Source: Oligoflexia bacterium (GTDB lineage: Bacteria > Bdellovibrionota > Bacteriovoracia > Bacteriovoracales > Bacteriovoracaceae). From it: 64,000 nucleotides of DNA. The position numbers were made by a program, and so were the translations under genes. The DNA is taken from contig JADGAN010000005.1 in assembly GCA_015231955.1 (NCBI GenBank), forward strand, positions 1-64,000. Direction: 5' to 3'. Below are positions 8,505 through 17,565 of the stretch, piece by piece. The notes below the pieces were generated by a model. It saw only the letters and a list, made by a program, of their open reading frames with translations. It was not told where the DNA came from and did not search any database. Position 1 is the stretch's first letter. Each line of letters opens with the position of its first letter.

Positions 8505-11171
8505 CTACGATATACAGATTATTTTTTGCAAAACATCAAGTATGTTTTTTTTCATTTCCAGCATATTATCGGTAAAAAGACAGGTGTTCTTGAATCCTGA
8601 ATTCTCATATTTTAAATCACCAGAGCTACTGTCTTTATTTTTTACAAAAAGGATGCTGGTGTCATCACTGGCACCACCCCTTGAATCTTTCGCAAATTCA
8701 ATCTCTATGTCAAATTCATCCTTAATTTGCAACATAAAGTGATGTAAATCTTCCTTTTCTGAATCACTTATTTCTTCATCGCAGGAATAGGTTATTTTAG
8801 GAAATACATGCTTATCTAAACAAAAACCAAAGAAAATAGTTGTCTGATGGTCGCTAGTGGCCACATTCCCCCCGTGATTGCAAATATACTGATCGCTCAC
8901 TTCCATGGGGATAGCATATTTTAATTCACTTTTACTATTTCCTGGGGTTTCTTTTTTTCCTTCATGTTTTATGTTTACAGAGATCAGTCCAGCGTCTACT
9001 CCTCCCCAAGAAACGATTACGTTTTTAAATTTTTCTTCAATCGCTACGATATAATTTATTAAACTCAATAATATTTTAGCGCGGTCTACAAACACCACTC
9101 CCATGTCTCTACTAATATCTGCTTGCAGATAGGAATAGTTAACCTCTAAATTATCTTCTTTTTCCATGAGCTGTAACATTTCCACTAAATTGGCCTTGAT
9201 ACTTTTCAAGGAGAATAATTTACGCAAAACATTTTTTTTATTAGCACAAGGAATTTTAATAATAAATGCAGCACCCTGGCCTTCTTGTGTTTTAATATCA
9301 ATGGTACCCTCAAAATCATTCACTCTACTGGCAACAGTGTCCAGCCCAATGCCTCTACCCTTAATATCATCCACTTGCTCGGCCGTAGAAAATCCTGGAG
9401 AAAAAATATATTTAAGTAATTTATCCTCGGATAGAGTCAATGCCTCATCCAGTTTCACCATGTTTTTTTTAACTATTTTATTTTTTATTTTATTAATATC
9501 TATCCCGCTACCATCATCACTCACCGAAAGTTCAAGCATATCCCGATATTCTTTTATAGAGATTTTAATTTTACCTTCTGCTGTTTTCCCTTTTTGTAAT
9601 CTTTTCTCTACCGATTCTATCCCATGCCCTATGGAGTTATTGATTAAATGCAGGGTTACATCACTAATCAAATCCATTAATTCTTTATTGACTTTAATGT
9701 CGGCACATTCAAATTCTGTAATTATGTTTTTCGAAAGTTTACTTGCAGTTTGTTCTACTCTTTCTAAGAGCAATGGCCTTATTGTTGACAATTCTATGTC
9801 ATTTATTTTTTGTAATTTTACATTTATCTTCTCTGACAAAACTGCTGTTTTCACTGTCTGTCCACTAACTATAGATGCATTGTATTGCTCGAATAAGACT
9901 TGGATTTCCTCTAAATTATTTTTTTCATTTTTGCTTATCCCTTCAGTAGGTTCCGAAGATTTTTCTCTGAAAGTTTTGTATAAAATTTTTATTTCATTCC
10001 ACTCATTTTCTATTGCAATAAAACTTTCTTTTGATGATGTAAAATCATCAATCCCCGCTTCAATGTTAAATAATAATTTTTCCTCTGCTTGGTGGGACAA
10101 CTCCGCCATGGTAATTAGTCCTACCACTCTAGAATTACCCTTTATGGAATGAAGAACGCCTGCAAAATTTTTCCAATTATTCTTTTGAATAGAATCATTT
10201 GCTTTTATAATCAGTTTATCCACCTCTGGAATCAATATATCCATCATATCAGCTTTGGCAGATCTTATTTGCACCACTCGCTGCACCACGCGATCATCAA
10301 ATATTTTTATTTTTTTATTTTCTTCTTCTGCCTTTACCAAAGAAGTTCTATCCTCTATGATTAAAAGCAGTCTTTTGATGACTCCATTGTAAATTATTGG
10401 TTGATAGTTTATCCCTAAATAAAGCTTTTCCTCTCCCTCAAGAGTCTTTCTCTTGTAGATAATTTGCTTAGGTAAATTATCCTTTATCGCATCAAACATC
10501 AGTTCACTTTCCCCGAAAATTAGATCTAACTTTTCTATGGCTTCCTGGGAATTTTTTTTCAAATAATTAAAGCCGGAACTAAAAATAAAATTTTTATAAT
10601 TTTGTCCTCCAATTTCACTAGAACCAAAGATATGCTCTGCATATATAGAGTATTTAGGCGAAATTAGTTTATCCGGATTGATGGTTAAAATCGCCAAGGA
10701 GATGCTGCTAAATATCTCTGATATTTGTTTTTCTGACTCTCGTAGTTTAGTAATATTTTGACCTAAAACCACATAGGCATGACCTTCGCTGGAATAAAAT
10801 TTACCAAAAGGGGTAACATACCAATAGTAAGACTCTTTTATACTATCAGCGCCTTCACCACCTAATACATCTAACTCAAACTCTACGGATGTATTTCCTG
10901 GTTCAAGGATTTTATTGAATTTATTTACAAAAATATTCCATGTTTCTTTTTCAAAAATTTTAGATAAATTTTCCCGTAATAATTTTTCTCTATTCTTTTT
11001 GAAAATTTTTGCCAGGCATTCATTTGCTCTTAGAATAAGACCGTCCTGATTTATTACGGTAAAAACAATCGGCAAGCTATCTATGGTAATCTCAGAAAAG
11101 TTTTTGGCCTTCTCTAAAAGCGCTATCAGATTATGGGATGCTTGTAAGTCTTTATTGATATCAAAACTCAT
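8505..11171 (-). CDS. Cytoplasmic CheA-like kinase (PAS-PAS-Hpt-HATPase)
   Basis: 888 residues without membrane segments. Two PAS-like domains (about 30-140 and 150-280), a short coiled coil, an Hpt domain with His341 in VLHSIKGNSR, and a CheA-type ATPase (N-box HLINNSIGHGIE near 508, G1 DDGSGI, G2 GRGIGLD). Residues about 665-790 look like a second, degenerate ATPase domain: VDRAKILLSLINYIV recalls an N-box helix, but no G boxes are intact. The order Hpt before ATPase matches the 1318-residue kinase downstream, so the two are probably paralogues with different sensors. No CheW domain. The ATG overlaps the stop of the CheX-like gene by four bases (ATGA). Confidence 0.9.
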   Translation of the reverse strand: MSFDINKDLQASHNLIALLEKAKNFSEITIDSLPIVFTVINQDGLILRANECLAKIFKKNREKLLRENLSKIFEKETWNIFVNKFNKILEPGNTSVEFELDVLGGEGADSIKESYYWYVTPFGKFYSSEGHAYVVLGQNITKLRESEKQISEIFSSISLAILTINPDKLISPKYSIYAEHIFGSSEIGGQNYKNFIFSSGFNYLKKNSQEAIEKLDLIFGESELMFDAIKDNLPKQIIYKRKTLEGEEKLYLGINYQPIIYNGVIKRLLLIIEDRTSLVKAEEENKKIKIFDDRVVQRVVQIRSAKADMMDILIPEVDKLIIKANDSIQKNNWKNFAGVLHSIKGNSRVVGLITMAELSHQAEEKLLFNIEAGIDDFTSSKESFIAIENEWNEIKILYKTFREKSSEPTEGISKNEKNNLEEIQVLFEQYNASIVSGQTVKTAVLSEKINVKLQKINDIELSTIRPLLLERVEQTASKLSKNIITEFECADIKVNKELMDLISDVTLHLINNSIGHGIESVEKRLQKGKTAEGKIKISIKEYRDMLELSVSDDGSGIDINKIKNKIVKKNMVKLDEALTLSEDKLLKYIFSPGFSTAEQVDDIKGRGIGLDTVASRVNDFEGTIDIKTQEGQGAAFIIKIPCANKKNVLRKLFSLKSIKANLVEMLQLMEKEDNLEVNYSYLQADISRDMGVVFVDRAKILLSLINYIVAIEEKFKNVIVSWGGVDAGLISVNIKHEGKKETPGNSKSELKYAIPMEVSDQYICNHGGNVATSDHQTTIFFGFCLDKHVFPKITYSCDEEISDSEKEDLHHFMLQIKDEFDIEIEFAKDSRGGASDDTSILFVKNKDSSSGDLKYENSGFKNTCLFTDNMLEMKKNILDVLQKIICIS

Positions 11172-11722
11172 AAAAAGCTAACCTCCCCATCGGATTCATC
11201 TGTGGCCTGCTTTTCCAGTGGATACTTGATAGATTGTATTCTGTTTTTGTTTAATATTTCTGCAATACAAGTGCAGTACAAATGATTACTCTCTATGGAT
11301 AAGATCCAGTTATCTATAAGTACATTGCCTGTTTCAGGTGGTTCGAAAAATATTTCATCAAAGCCCCGGGTTACTATCGGCAAACTCAACCCCACAATAA
11401 CCTCTTGATCCATAAAAAATTTTTTGATTTTTCCTGCTACAACATTAGAATATTCTTTCATGAAATCAATGGCCTTGTCCCAAGATACGCTCTCTTTTTT
11501 CAAGGCCTTTGCGCACAAATACCCAGCAAGTTCTGAGTCAAAATGTGACTTGAATGTCATCTTTATATCATCACCTGAGATTAAAATGATAACTGTATGA
11601 AAAGAACGTATGACATTAGCATCGCAATTAGCAGGGATCGACACTTGAATTTCATCTATTTTCATATGAGTTTTAAAACGACTAACCGAAGTGTCTTTTA
11701 CCATTAAAAAAACATCATCCAT
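11168..11722 (-). CDS. CheX-like phosphatase-family protein
   Basis: 184 residues, the first gene of the signalling operon. The helix FMKEYSNVVAGKIKKFF carries the E-x-x-N...G pattern of CheX/CheC phosphatases, preceded by a strand-rich stretch and followed by a second strand-rich half (VGLSLPIVTRGF). CheX proteins remove phosphate from receiver domains. The family match is by pattern only. The first ATG (11722) has GGGG 8 bases upstream. Translational coupling to the kinase that follows (ATGA) supports a shared function. Confidence 0.65.
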   Translation of the reverse strand: MDDVFLMVKDTSVSRFKTHMKIDEIQVSIPANCDANVIRSFHTVIILISGDDIKMTFKSHFDSELAGYLCAKALKKESVSWDKAIDFMKEYSNVVAGKIKKFFMDQEVIVGLSLPIVTRGFDEIFFEPPETGNVLIDNWILSIESNHLYCTCIAEILNKNRIQSIKYPLEKQATDESDGEVSFL

Positions 11723-12040
11723 AATTAATTCCCCAGATTTGCATTATGAATTTCCAAGTAATCTTTCGGATTTATTGTCCTTCCACTTTAGTCTTTTATA
11801 ATTACAGTGCTTTGTTATGCTATTTGCCCTGTTTTTTTGGCAGATTACTCAGATTACTCAGCATTGGAGCAACTCTTTTATCTGCTTTTGGTAAATGCCG
11901 TAGTTTCTACTAGAATATGGTATTAAACCAATGTTATATTTTACACAAAAATTACCAGTTAATGCTCTTTATGAGGAAACGCATGATTATGCATTTTCTC
12001 AACTCTAAAAAAGGGGCCGAGAAAGGGAGAAGTAACAAAG
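11723..12040. other. Divergent intergenic region upstream of signalling operon and GNAT gene
   Basis: About 318 bases between divergent genes, so promoters for both strands should lie here. The only conspicuous structure is a short tandem repeat, two copies of the 9-mer agattactc at 11841-11858. I cannot assign a clear -35/-10 pair. No ORF is convincing. Confidence 0.4.
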
Positions 12041-12952
12041 ATGATCAATTTGAATGCGTTAAAACTTGTTAAATTGTCTTCTATCAAAGACCCGGTCTTT
12101 CAGCAGGTGAACACCCTTTATGAAAAATCGTTTATCGCTGATGAACGCCGAGTCTTCACCGGGGAGCTACTGGCATCTCCTGTTTTTAATCTTTCCTATG
12201 TTCTCTACGAAGAACGCTTTGTTGGATTTATCACCTGGTGGGAATTTGAAACGTTCAGCTTAAATGAACACTCTGCTATTATTGATGAGTTGCGAAGCCA
12301 GGGCATTGGCAGTGCCATCAAAAAGATCCATTTCCAAGACTTTCCTAAGCCGCTTTTTATCAGCGAGATCGAACTTCCTACCACTGAAGTGGCCACGCGA
12401 AGAGTGGAGTTTTTTAAACGCCTTGGTTACCACATCAACCCTTTCGACTATATCCAACCGGCCTACTCAAAAGAGAAATCCCCGGTTCCAATGCACCTGA
12501 TCTCCTATCCGCGTGCCATTACCCAGGAAGAGTATCAAAAAATCAAAACAGAAATTTATACAACGGTCTACCAGACCACTGAAGAGGCGGTAAGAAAAAG
12601 TGCACCTGTGCAAATTCTTTATGCGTTTGAGAATCAGAAAACACTGCTTCTTGAGGTTAAGCGTACCGATTTAGATTCAGATGCTCCAAAGCACACTATT
12701 TACCATTGGCTGCTGGTTCCAAAGGATAGTAGTGGCAGCAAAATTGAACGCCTCACTTTCAAGAAAATGGCAACCACCCTAACCATGGAGATAAGGGAAT
12801 TCGAACAGGCCCTCTTGAAATTTAATAAGGAGAAGGCGGAACTGCAAAAAATCTCCGGTGAGAAATTGCAATTCACTGCAATCAACATGAGCACCAATCC
12901 TCATCTTCCCGAAGGTCTTGTCCGGGCGCTAAACAAATTTTTCCTAAAATAA
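12041..12952 (+). CDS. GNAT-like N-acetyltransferase with C-terminal extension
   Basis: 303 residues. The first about 150 resemble a GNAT fold: LRSQGIGSAIKK is an acetyl-CoA pyrophosphate loop (Q/RxxGxG/A), preceded by the strand HSAIIDEL and followed by VEFFKRLGYH, a typical beta-6/7 region. The C-terminal half is not recognised and has no membrane segment. The substrate cannot be predicted. The start ATG 12041 has AAAGGGAGAAG at 12023-12033 as RBS. The gene is followed by a small hairpin and is probably monocistronic. Confidence 0.8.
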   Translation: MINLNALKLVKLSSIKDPVFQQVNTLYEKSFIADERRVFTGELLASPVFNLSYVLYEERFVGFITWWEFETFSLNEHSAIIDELRSQGIGSAIKKIHFQDFPKPLFISEIELPTTEVATRRVEFFKRLGYHINPFDYIQPAYSKEKSPVPMHLISYPRAITQEEYQKIKTEIYTTVYQTTEEAVRKSAPVQILYAFENQKTLLLEVKRTDLDSDAPKHTIYHWLLVPKDSSGSKIERLTFKKMATTLTMEIREFEQALLKFNKEKAELQKISGEKLQFTAINMSTNPHLPEGLVRALNKFFLK

Positions 12953-12975
12953 TCGCGTGGTGTGTGATCCTGGAC

Positions 12976-12997
12976 AGTGCCTACCCTACAAGGCACT
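12976..12997 (+). terminator. Possible terminator after GNAT gene
   Basis: Perfect 7-base stem agtgcct / aggcact with an 8-base loop, followed by a short pyrimidine-rich tail (cctttc). The T-run is weak, so termination would be inefficient or Rho-assisted. Confidence 0.4.
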
Positions 12998-13112
12998 CCT
13001 TTCATAAAATCTTCCTCTTTTGGCACTTTTTAGTGTTTTCATCATTCTAATGTAGAATTAGGCCCAATAAATTTTATTTTATTTTCTTCATTCAACTAAA
13101 GGCGCCTAAAGT

Positions 13113-14789
13113 ATGAATAACTCCTACTCCTATTTTAAAAAAATTTTTACTCTGTTCATAACTTTCACTCTTGCTAGTGAAGTAATGGCAATGTCCACGA
13201 AGCGAAACAAGCAAGCACAGGAGGATTCCTTGGCTTGCGATAAGAGCATCCAGAAAGAGATGGGCGTGGAGGTGACAGATGGGGCCATCGATAAATTAAG
13301 TGAGGTCTCTTCCAAAATCGAGGATGCTCTTTTTGCCACTACGTTAATTGAATCAGGAATAAATGATTTAAGCACACTGGTGAAAACGATACGGCCGATC
13401 GACCTTAAGATTGCACGGGCAACCTATAACTACTTTAGTATCTTAAATGAAATTGCAGTGCTGACTATATCAGAGCTTAAGAGCAAGCGCTTGCAGGGGA
13501 TCGTCTCCCGCCAGCAGCAGGTATTAAAGCTGCTACAAGAGGACTTGGAGAAGAGAAAAGCACAAGGGCTTCCTCTCTACCCACTCAATGAACTAATAAA
13601 AAAGATGGAGACGGTCATTGCCAAAGTCTACAAATCGCAGAAGAATTTCCAAAAGGACTTAACCTACCTTCGAGCTTATGCTGCCACCACCATCGCCAGT
13701 GGGGTCAGTGAAATCGGAGCACAATTTATCCCCGCTTTAAAAGGGCTCGCCTCCCCTTTGATGATGCTTTTTGGTGGGCTTGAGGCCTACAGCTCTCTGA
13801 ATACTCTTAGCACGACACAAGCAAATGAGACTTGGGTAAAGGAAAAACAAGCGGAGGTAAGTAAGATGAAAAGCGCTCTTAACAGCAAGAGCGACAAGGA
13901 TCGTTTTCTTCTGCGGATCCTGGAGATGAAGGAGCATAACTTGGATCATCAGCAATTAGACGATGAAGTAAACTATGCCCTTGGAGGATCCGGACTTCTA
14001 AGCGGCGCTCTCTCCTTTCAATGGGGAGCAATGGGTCCTCTCCTCTTTGCCACAGGCAATGCCTCTACTCCAGCAGCACTCTCTGCGATGGCAGCAACAG
14101 GCGTGGGACTAGCAGCAATGGGACTGGTCGTCTTCATTGGTGAAACCGCCTATCTGATCCATGAAAATCGTCATGGTATCATGGACGGTATCTACCAGAT
14201 GGCGAAAAATATCCAAGGAAAATACTATTTAAGACAACTCTCCTCACTCACCAAAGAGCAAAGAGAAATTATTAAGGCCTACCAAGCAATCTACGGAACT
14301 CCAAAATCTTTGAATAATGCTCCTGTTCAAAGAGCGATGGCCAATCTCACAAAAAAAATTGAAGCGCTCCTTCCCGAAGATCCCTCGCTTCCCTTAAGTG
14401 AAGAGGCCCTACAACTGATTGCCAAAAAAGGACGTTTGGCCACCTTCGCGATGACAAAAGATCACGAACTCTTGCAAGAGCTGCAAAGCGTTCAGAGTCA
14501 AAAACAAGAGCTCAAAGCAAAAATCCGCACCGAAGTGATTGAGGCAAAAATCACGCACACGAAACTCACTCAAGAGAAGGAGCAGGCCGACCAATTAAGC
14601 GGAATCACCCCTGAGTCACTTGAGGCCTTTAAGCAAGAGCTTGCTCAGAAATTTAAAAAACAGGCGAATCAAAAGGCGGTTGAAGCACTCTTAAAACAGC
14701 ACTACCCCAACTATAACAACAACTCCTTCCACAAAGATCCTGTGGCAATGACCCTCGACTACCTCTTAGAAACCTCAGAAGCGCCGTAA
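13113..14789 (+). CDS. Large secreted helical protein of unknown function
   Basis: 558 residues with a Sec signal peptide (hydrophobic about 9-24, FTLFITFTLASEVMA). Most of the mature chain is predicted helical, rich in Lys, Glu and Gln, with likely coiled coils at about 130-180 and 440-530. Between them lies an unusually hydrophobic Gly/Ala stretch (about 285-350, LLSGALSFQWGAMG then SAMAATGVGLAAMGLVVFIG), long enough for one or two membrane helices. A helical secreted protein with a buried hydrophobic hairpin recalls pore-forming or membrane-inserting proteins, but no family motif supports this and I leave it unassigned. Weak RBS; flanked by terminator-like hairpins, so apparently a single-gene unit. 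Confidence 0.75.
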   Translation: MNNSYSYFKKIFTLFITFTLASEVMAMSTKRNKQAQEDSLACDKSIQKEMGVEVTDGAIDKLSEVSSKIEDALFATTLIESGINDLSTLVKTIRPIDLKIARATYNYFSILNEIAVLTISELKSKRLQGIVSRQQQVLKLLQEDLEKRKAQGLPLYPLNELIKKMETVIAKVYKSQKNFQKDLTYLRAYAATTIASGVSEIGAQFIPALKGLASPLMMLFGGLEAYSSLNTLSTTQANETWVKEKQAEVSKMKSALNSKSDKDRFLLRILEMKEHNLDHQQLDDEVNYALGGSGLLSGALSFQWGAMGPLLFATGNASTPAALSAMAATGVGLAAMGLVVFIGETAYLIHENRHGIMDGIYQMAKNIQGKYYLRQLSSLTKEQREIIKAYQAIYGTPKSLNNAPVQRAMANLTKKIEALLPEDPSLPLSEEALQLIAKKGRLATFAMTKDHELLQELQSVQSQKQELKAKIRTEVIEAKITHTKLTQEKEQADQLSGITPESLEAFKQELAQKFKKQANQKAVEALLKQHYPNYNNNSFHKDPVAMTLDYLLETSEAP

Positions 14790-14909
14790 CACCTTCTGCT
14801 CACCTCACTCATCTATGGCAATATTATTGCATTAGAAGAAAGTCTTCTCCTGTGCAATGTTGCAGCAATCCTTGAGTTGCCTAGTTTTATGGTCAGCGTT
14901 TTAAGAGAT

Positions 14910-14932
14910 TGCTCAATTTTTTTTATTGAGCA
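14910..14932. terminator. Hairpin in 257-base intergenic gap
   Basis: Perfect 8-base stem TGCTCAAT / ATTGAGCA enclosing a loop of seven T. The T-run is in the loop, not behind the stem, so it is not a textbook terminator on either strand. A similar T7-loop hairpin occurs at 39170-39186. The gap also contains a TATAAT at 15010-15015, a likely -10 for the arginine genes, without a good -35. Confidence 0.35.
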
Positions 14933-15046
14933 TGCCCACTAAGCTTATGAAAAGAGTAAGTGCAATAATTTAATTCATCTTCACAACCGAAAAATGCCTC
15001 TATTTGCCATATAATAAATTTTGATATCAACAAGTGAGGAATACCC

Positions 15047-16315
15047 ATGAAAAATATCTTAGTTAAATTCATGCAAGAGAGCGGTCGAAGCAGTGAGTTC
15101 AAACTTTTTCTGGATATGTTTCATCATCTTCCTAAAATAAAATTTGCGGTTATTAAAATTAGCGGCAAAAGCCTTGATGATCATCTAGAAAAAATTGCAG
15201 AGGATATTGCTTGTCTTAACAAATTAGGGATCTACCCTGTTATCGTGCATGGTGCAGGCTCTGCACTTGATGCTAGCTTGCCCTCCTCCAAAAAGGTGGA
15301 TGGAATTCGTGTGACCAGCAAAGAGGATATGCAAGTTATTAAGAAAGTTTTTAAAAAGATAGGAACTGCGCTGGCCGAGAAAATTGTCGCTCATGGGGGA
15401 AGCGCGATCTTACTCGATCAAGTTTTTGAGTGCCAACAGATGCCCGCTTATGGTGAAGTGGGGGCCATCACCAATACCCATTTGCAAAGTATTGCTAATG
15501 CCATTGAACTTAATCAGACTCCTATTATTAGTCCGATTGGTGGAGAGTTTATCGATTCACAATATCGCGAATACAATATCAATGCGGATAGTGCCGCCAA
15601 AGAGTTGGTTATGTCCATTAATCCGGCCAAGCTCATTATGATTACGGAAACTGGTGGAATTTTAAATGAAGAGGGGACGATCATTCCCTTTATCAATGCC
15701 TCCGATCTTAGTGATCTTAAGAGCGTTAGTGGTGGAATGTTACTTAAAATTAGAGAGATCAAAGATTTTCTAGATCATGCGAAGGATTGTGCAGTAGTCA
15801 TCACCTCTGCGCAGAAATTATTGCAAGAAATTTTTACCATTAAAGGAAGTGGTACTTACATTAAAAACTTTTTGATTCAATCCGCTTCTTCATGGCAGGA
15901 CTTAAACTTACAAAGTGTCCGTTCTTTGCTGGAAAATGCTTTTGGAAAAAAACTCACTCCCACTTATTTTGAGCAAGCTGTGGTGGAGATATTGTTTGAA
16001 AAAAATTATGAAGGCATCGCTGTTATAAAGAGCATTGATGGCATTGCTTACCTAGATAAGCTAGCAGTTTCTACTGCTAACCAGGGCACAGGCCTAGGAA
16101 AAAGTTTATGGCACGAGCTGACTGCTCGCTACCCTAGCTTCGTTTGGAGGGCCACTCTTAAAAATCCGGCAAACAGTTACTATATGAAACATGCTCAGGG
16201 AATGATTAAAACCCAAAATTGGTATTTTTATTGGATTGGCCTCAAAGAGGAGCTTATTTTTTCGACAGCACAAAAAGTCATTAACTTAGAAAGAACAATG
16301 TTGGAGAATTTATGA
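15047..16315 (+). CDS. argB: Bifunctional acetylglutamate kinase / N-acetylglutamate synthase
   Basis: 422 residues fusing an amino-acid-kinase domain (about 30-280) to a C-terminal GNAT domain (about 285-422), the NAGS-K arrangement known from Xanthomonas-type bacteria. The kinase part shows KISGKS, VIVHGAGSALD, NADSAAKEL and ITETGGI; the GNAT part shows LDKLAVSTANQGTGLGKSLW with the acetyl-CoA loop, and FVWRATLKNPANSYY near the end. It would make N-acetylglutamate and phosphorylate it, the first two steps of arginine synthesis. Allosteric inhibition by arginine is typical but cannot be read here. RBS GTGAGGA precedes ATG 15047. Its stop overlaps the argC start (ATGA), so the two are co-translated. 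Confidence 0.92.
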   Translation: MKNILVKFMQESGRSSEFKLFLDMFHHLPKIKFAVIKISGKSLDDHLEKIAEDIACLNKLGIYPVIVHGAGSALDASLPSSKKVDGIRVTSKEDMQVIKKVFKKIGTALAEKIVAHGGSAILLDQVFECQQMPAYGEVGAITNTHLQSIANAIELNQTPIISPIGGEFIDSQYREYNINADSAAKELVMSINPAKLIMITETGGILNEEGTIIPFINASDLSDLKSVSGGMLLKIREIKDFLDHAKDCAVVITSAQKLLQEIFTIKGSGTYIKNFLIQSASSWQDLNLQSVRSLLENAFGKKLTPTYFEQAVVEILFEKNYEGIAVIKSIDGIAYLDKLAVSTANQGTGLGKSLWHELTARYPSFVWRATLKNPANSYYMKHAQGMIKTQNWYFYWIGLKEELIFSTAQKVINLERTMLENL

Positions 16316-17211
16316 TTAGAGTTGGTGTTATCGGGGCCTCTGGGCATGCAGGTACCTATCTATTGCGAATGCTCCTTGCACTGAATTCGATTCGTGTAGA
16401 GCTAATAACCAGTACCACTCTCGTGGGGAAAAGAGTTTCGGAGGAGATACCCGACCTTACCAGTGATCTCTCCTTTGAAGCGATCGATTTTCAAAAATTA
16501 AATGCCCTCGATGTGGTTTTTATCTCGGTTCCCCATGGCAAATCAAAAGAGATCGCCCCTTACCTTAAGGATTGCAAAGTGATCGACCTCTCTGCTGACT
16601 ATCGTGCTACTAAAACCTACGGTCTTCCAGAGATCTTTTATGAGGAGATTAAAAGCTCCTCCTTTGTGGCCAATCCTGGTTGCTATGCCACCTCTTGTCT
16701 TTTAGCGGCCTATCCTATCCGCGATCTCATTAGTCACGTGATCTTTGATTGTATCAGTGGGTATTCGGGCGCTGGCAAGAATGCCAAAGATAAATTTGAT
16801 TATGAACAAAATATTTTGGCCTACAATCTTGTCAACCATTTCCATCGCCACGAAATTTCCAAAACACTAGGCGCCCACTGTAAAGTCTCTTTTACTCCAC
16901 ATGTAACCGATGTTTTTTCTGGCATCATATGCACGGCCCACATCATCCTCAAAGAACCAACAGCATTGCCAGCAATTAAAAAATGTTATCAAAATTTTTA
17001 TAGCAACAATCCCTACAAAAATTCACAAGTCACTGTCATCGATGGCATTCCCTCAAGTAAAGATGTTGTTCATAGTGGAAAAAGTATAGTGGGTGGTATG
17101 GAAATCGATGAACATGGTGTACTTGTCGTTATCAGTGTCATTGACAACCTAATGAAAGGGGCCGCTTATCAGGCAATTGAAAATTTAAAAATCATGTTCG
17201 ATCTTGATTGA
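16312..17211 (+). CDS. argC: N-acetyl-gamma-glutamyl-phosphate reductase
   Basis: 299 residues. N-terminal NADPH-binding motif GVIGASGHAGTYL, the active-site Cys in ANPGCYATS and SGYSGAGKNAK are diagnostic for ArgC, as is the substrate-site VPHGKSKEIAP. It reduces acetylglutamyl phosphate to the semialdehyde, the third arginine step, directly after the upstream kinase/synthase product. It is somewhat shorter than the common form of about 340. Its 3' end overlaps the convergent CMD-family gene by 20 bases. Confidence 0.95.
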   Translation: MIRVGVIGASGHAGTYLLRMLLALNSIRVELITSTTLVGKRVSEEIPDLTSDLSFEAIDFQKLNALDVVFISVPHGKSKEIAPYLKDCKVIDLSADYRATKTYGLPEIFYEEIKSSSFVANPGCYATSCLLAAYPIRDLISHVIFDCISGYSGAGKNAKDKFDYEQNILAYNLVNHFHRHEISKTLGAHCKVSFTPHVTDVFSGIICTAHIILKEPTALPAIKKCYQNFYSNNPYKNSQVTVIDGIPSSKDVVHSGKSIVGGMEIDEHGVLVVISVIDNLMKGAAYQAIENLKIMFDLD

Positions 17212-17536
17212 TATTCATCTCTTTAAGCATAATTTTTTGCGCAAAAAGTGCCTTGGGAAATCCCACATACAACACCATATGATTAATTAACTCCAGGAGT
17301 TCTTCCTTGCTGATCCCCACTCGTAGTGCATTGTGGGTATGAGTCTTAAGTTGTTCTTCATCAGAAAGAGAGATGAGCACAGACAAGGTGGCAATCTCCC
17401 GGTACTTAAGCGAGAGTTGCGGCCGCCCGATGATGTTTCTGGAAACACTTTCGGTCATCATTTCTGCCATAAAGGGATTGACCGCTTTTAACTCTTCTAA
17501 CTTTGAATCTATCTCTGGGCCATATAACTCTTTCAT
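17192..17536 (-). CDS. Carboxymuconolactone decarboxylase family protein
   Basis: 114 residues. LKYREIATLSVLISLSDEEQL followed by HTHNALRVGISKEELLE and the C-terminal YVGFPKAL match the CMD/AhpD fold. The redox pair CxxC of AhpD-like members is absent, which suggests the decarboxylase-like or a non-catalytic subgroup. RBS GAGG 6 bases before ATG 17536. Only about 30 bases separate it from the upstream ThDP-enzyme gene on the same strand, so they likely form an operon. The reaction is unknown. Confidence 0.85.
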   Translation of the reverse strand: MKELYGPEIDSKLEELKAVNPFMAEMMTESVSRNIIGRPQLSLKYREIATLSVLISLSDEEQLKTHTHNALRVGISKEELLELINHMVLYVGFPKALFAQKIMLKEMNINQDRT

Positions 17537-17565
17537 AAAAACCTCATAAGATAAGCAAAACTACC

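Noticed and set aside
9166..10152. A long (328-codon) plus-strand frame inside the CheA-like kinase gene
   Set aside because: It lies wholly antisense to conserved ATPase and Hpt motifs, is rich in Ser, Phe and Leu as expected for a shadow of an AT-rich gene, and has no RBS.
713..11722. A flagellar chemotaxis operon
   Set aside because: No CheW, CheR, CheB, MCP or flagellar gene is found, and neither kinase has a CheW-like C-terminal domain.
11990..12080. A 29-codon frame overlapping the acetyltransferase start
   Set aside because: It has no RBS and overlaps the RBS and first codons of the larger gene; nothing supports translation.
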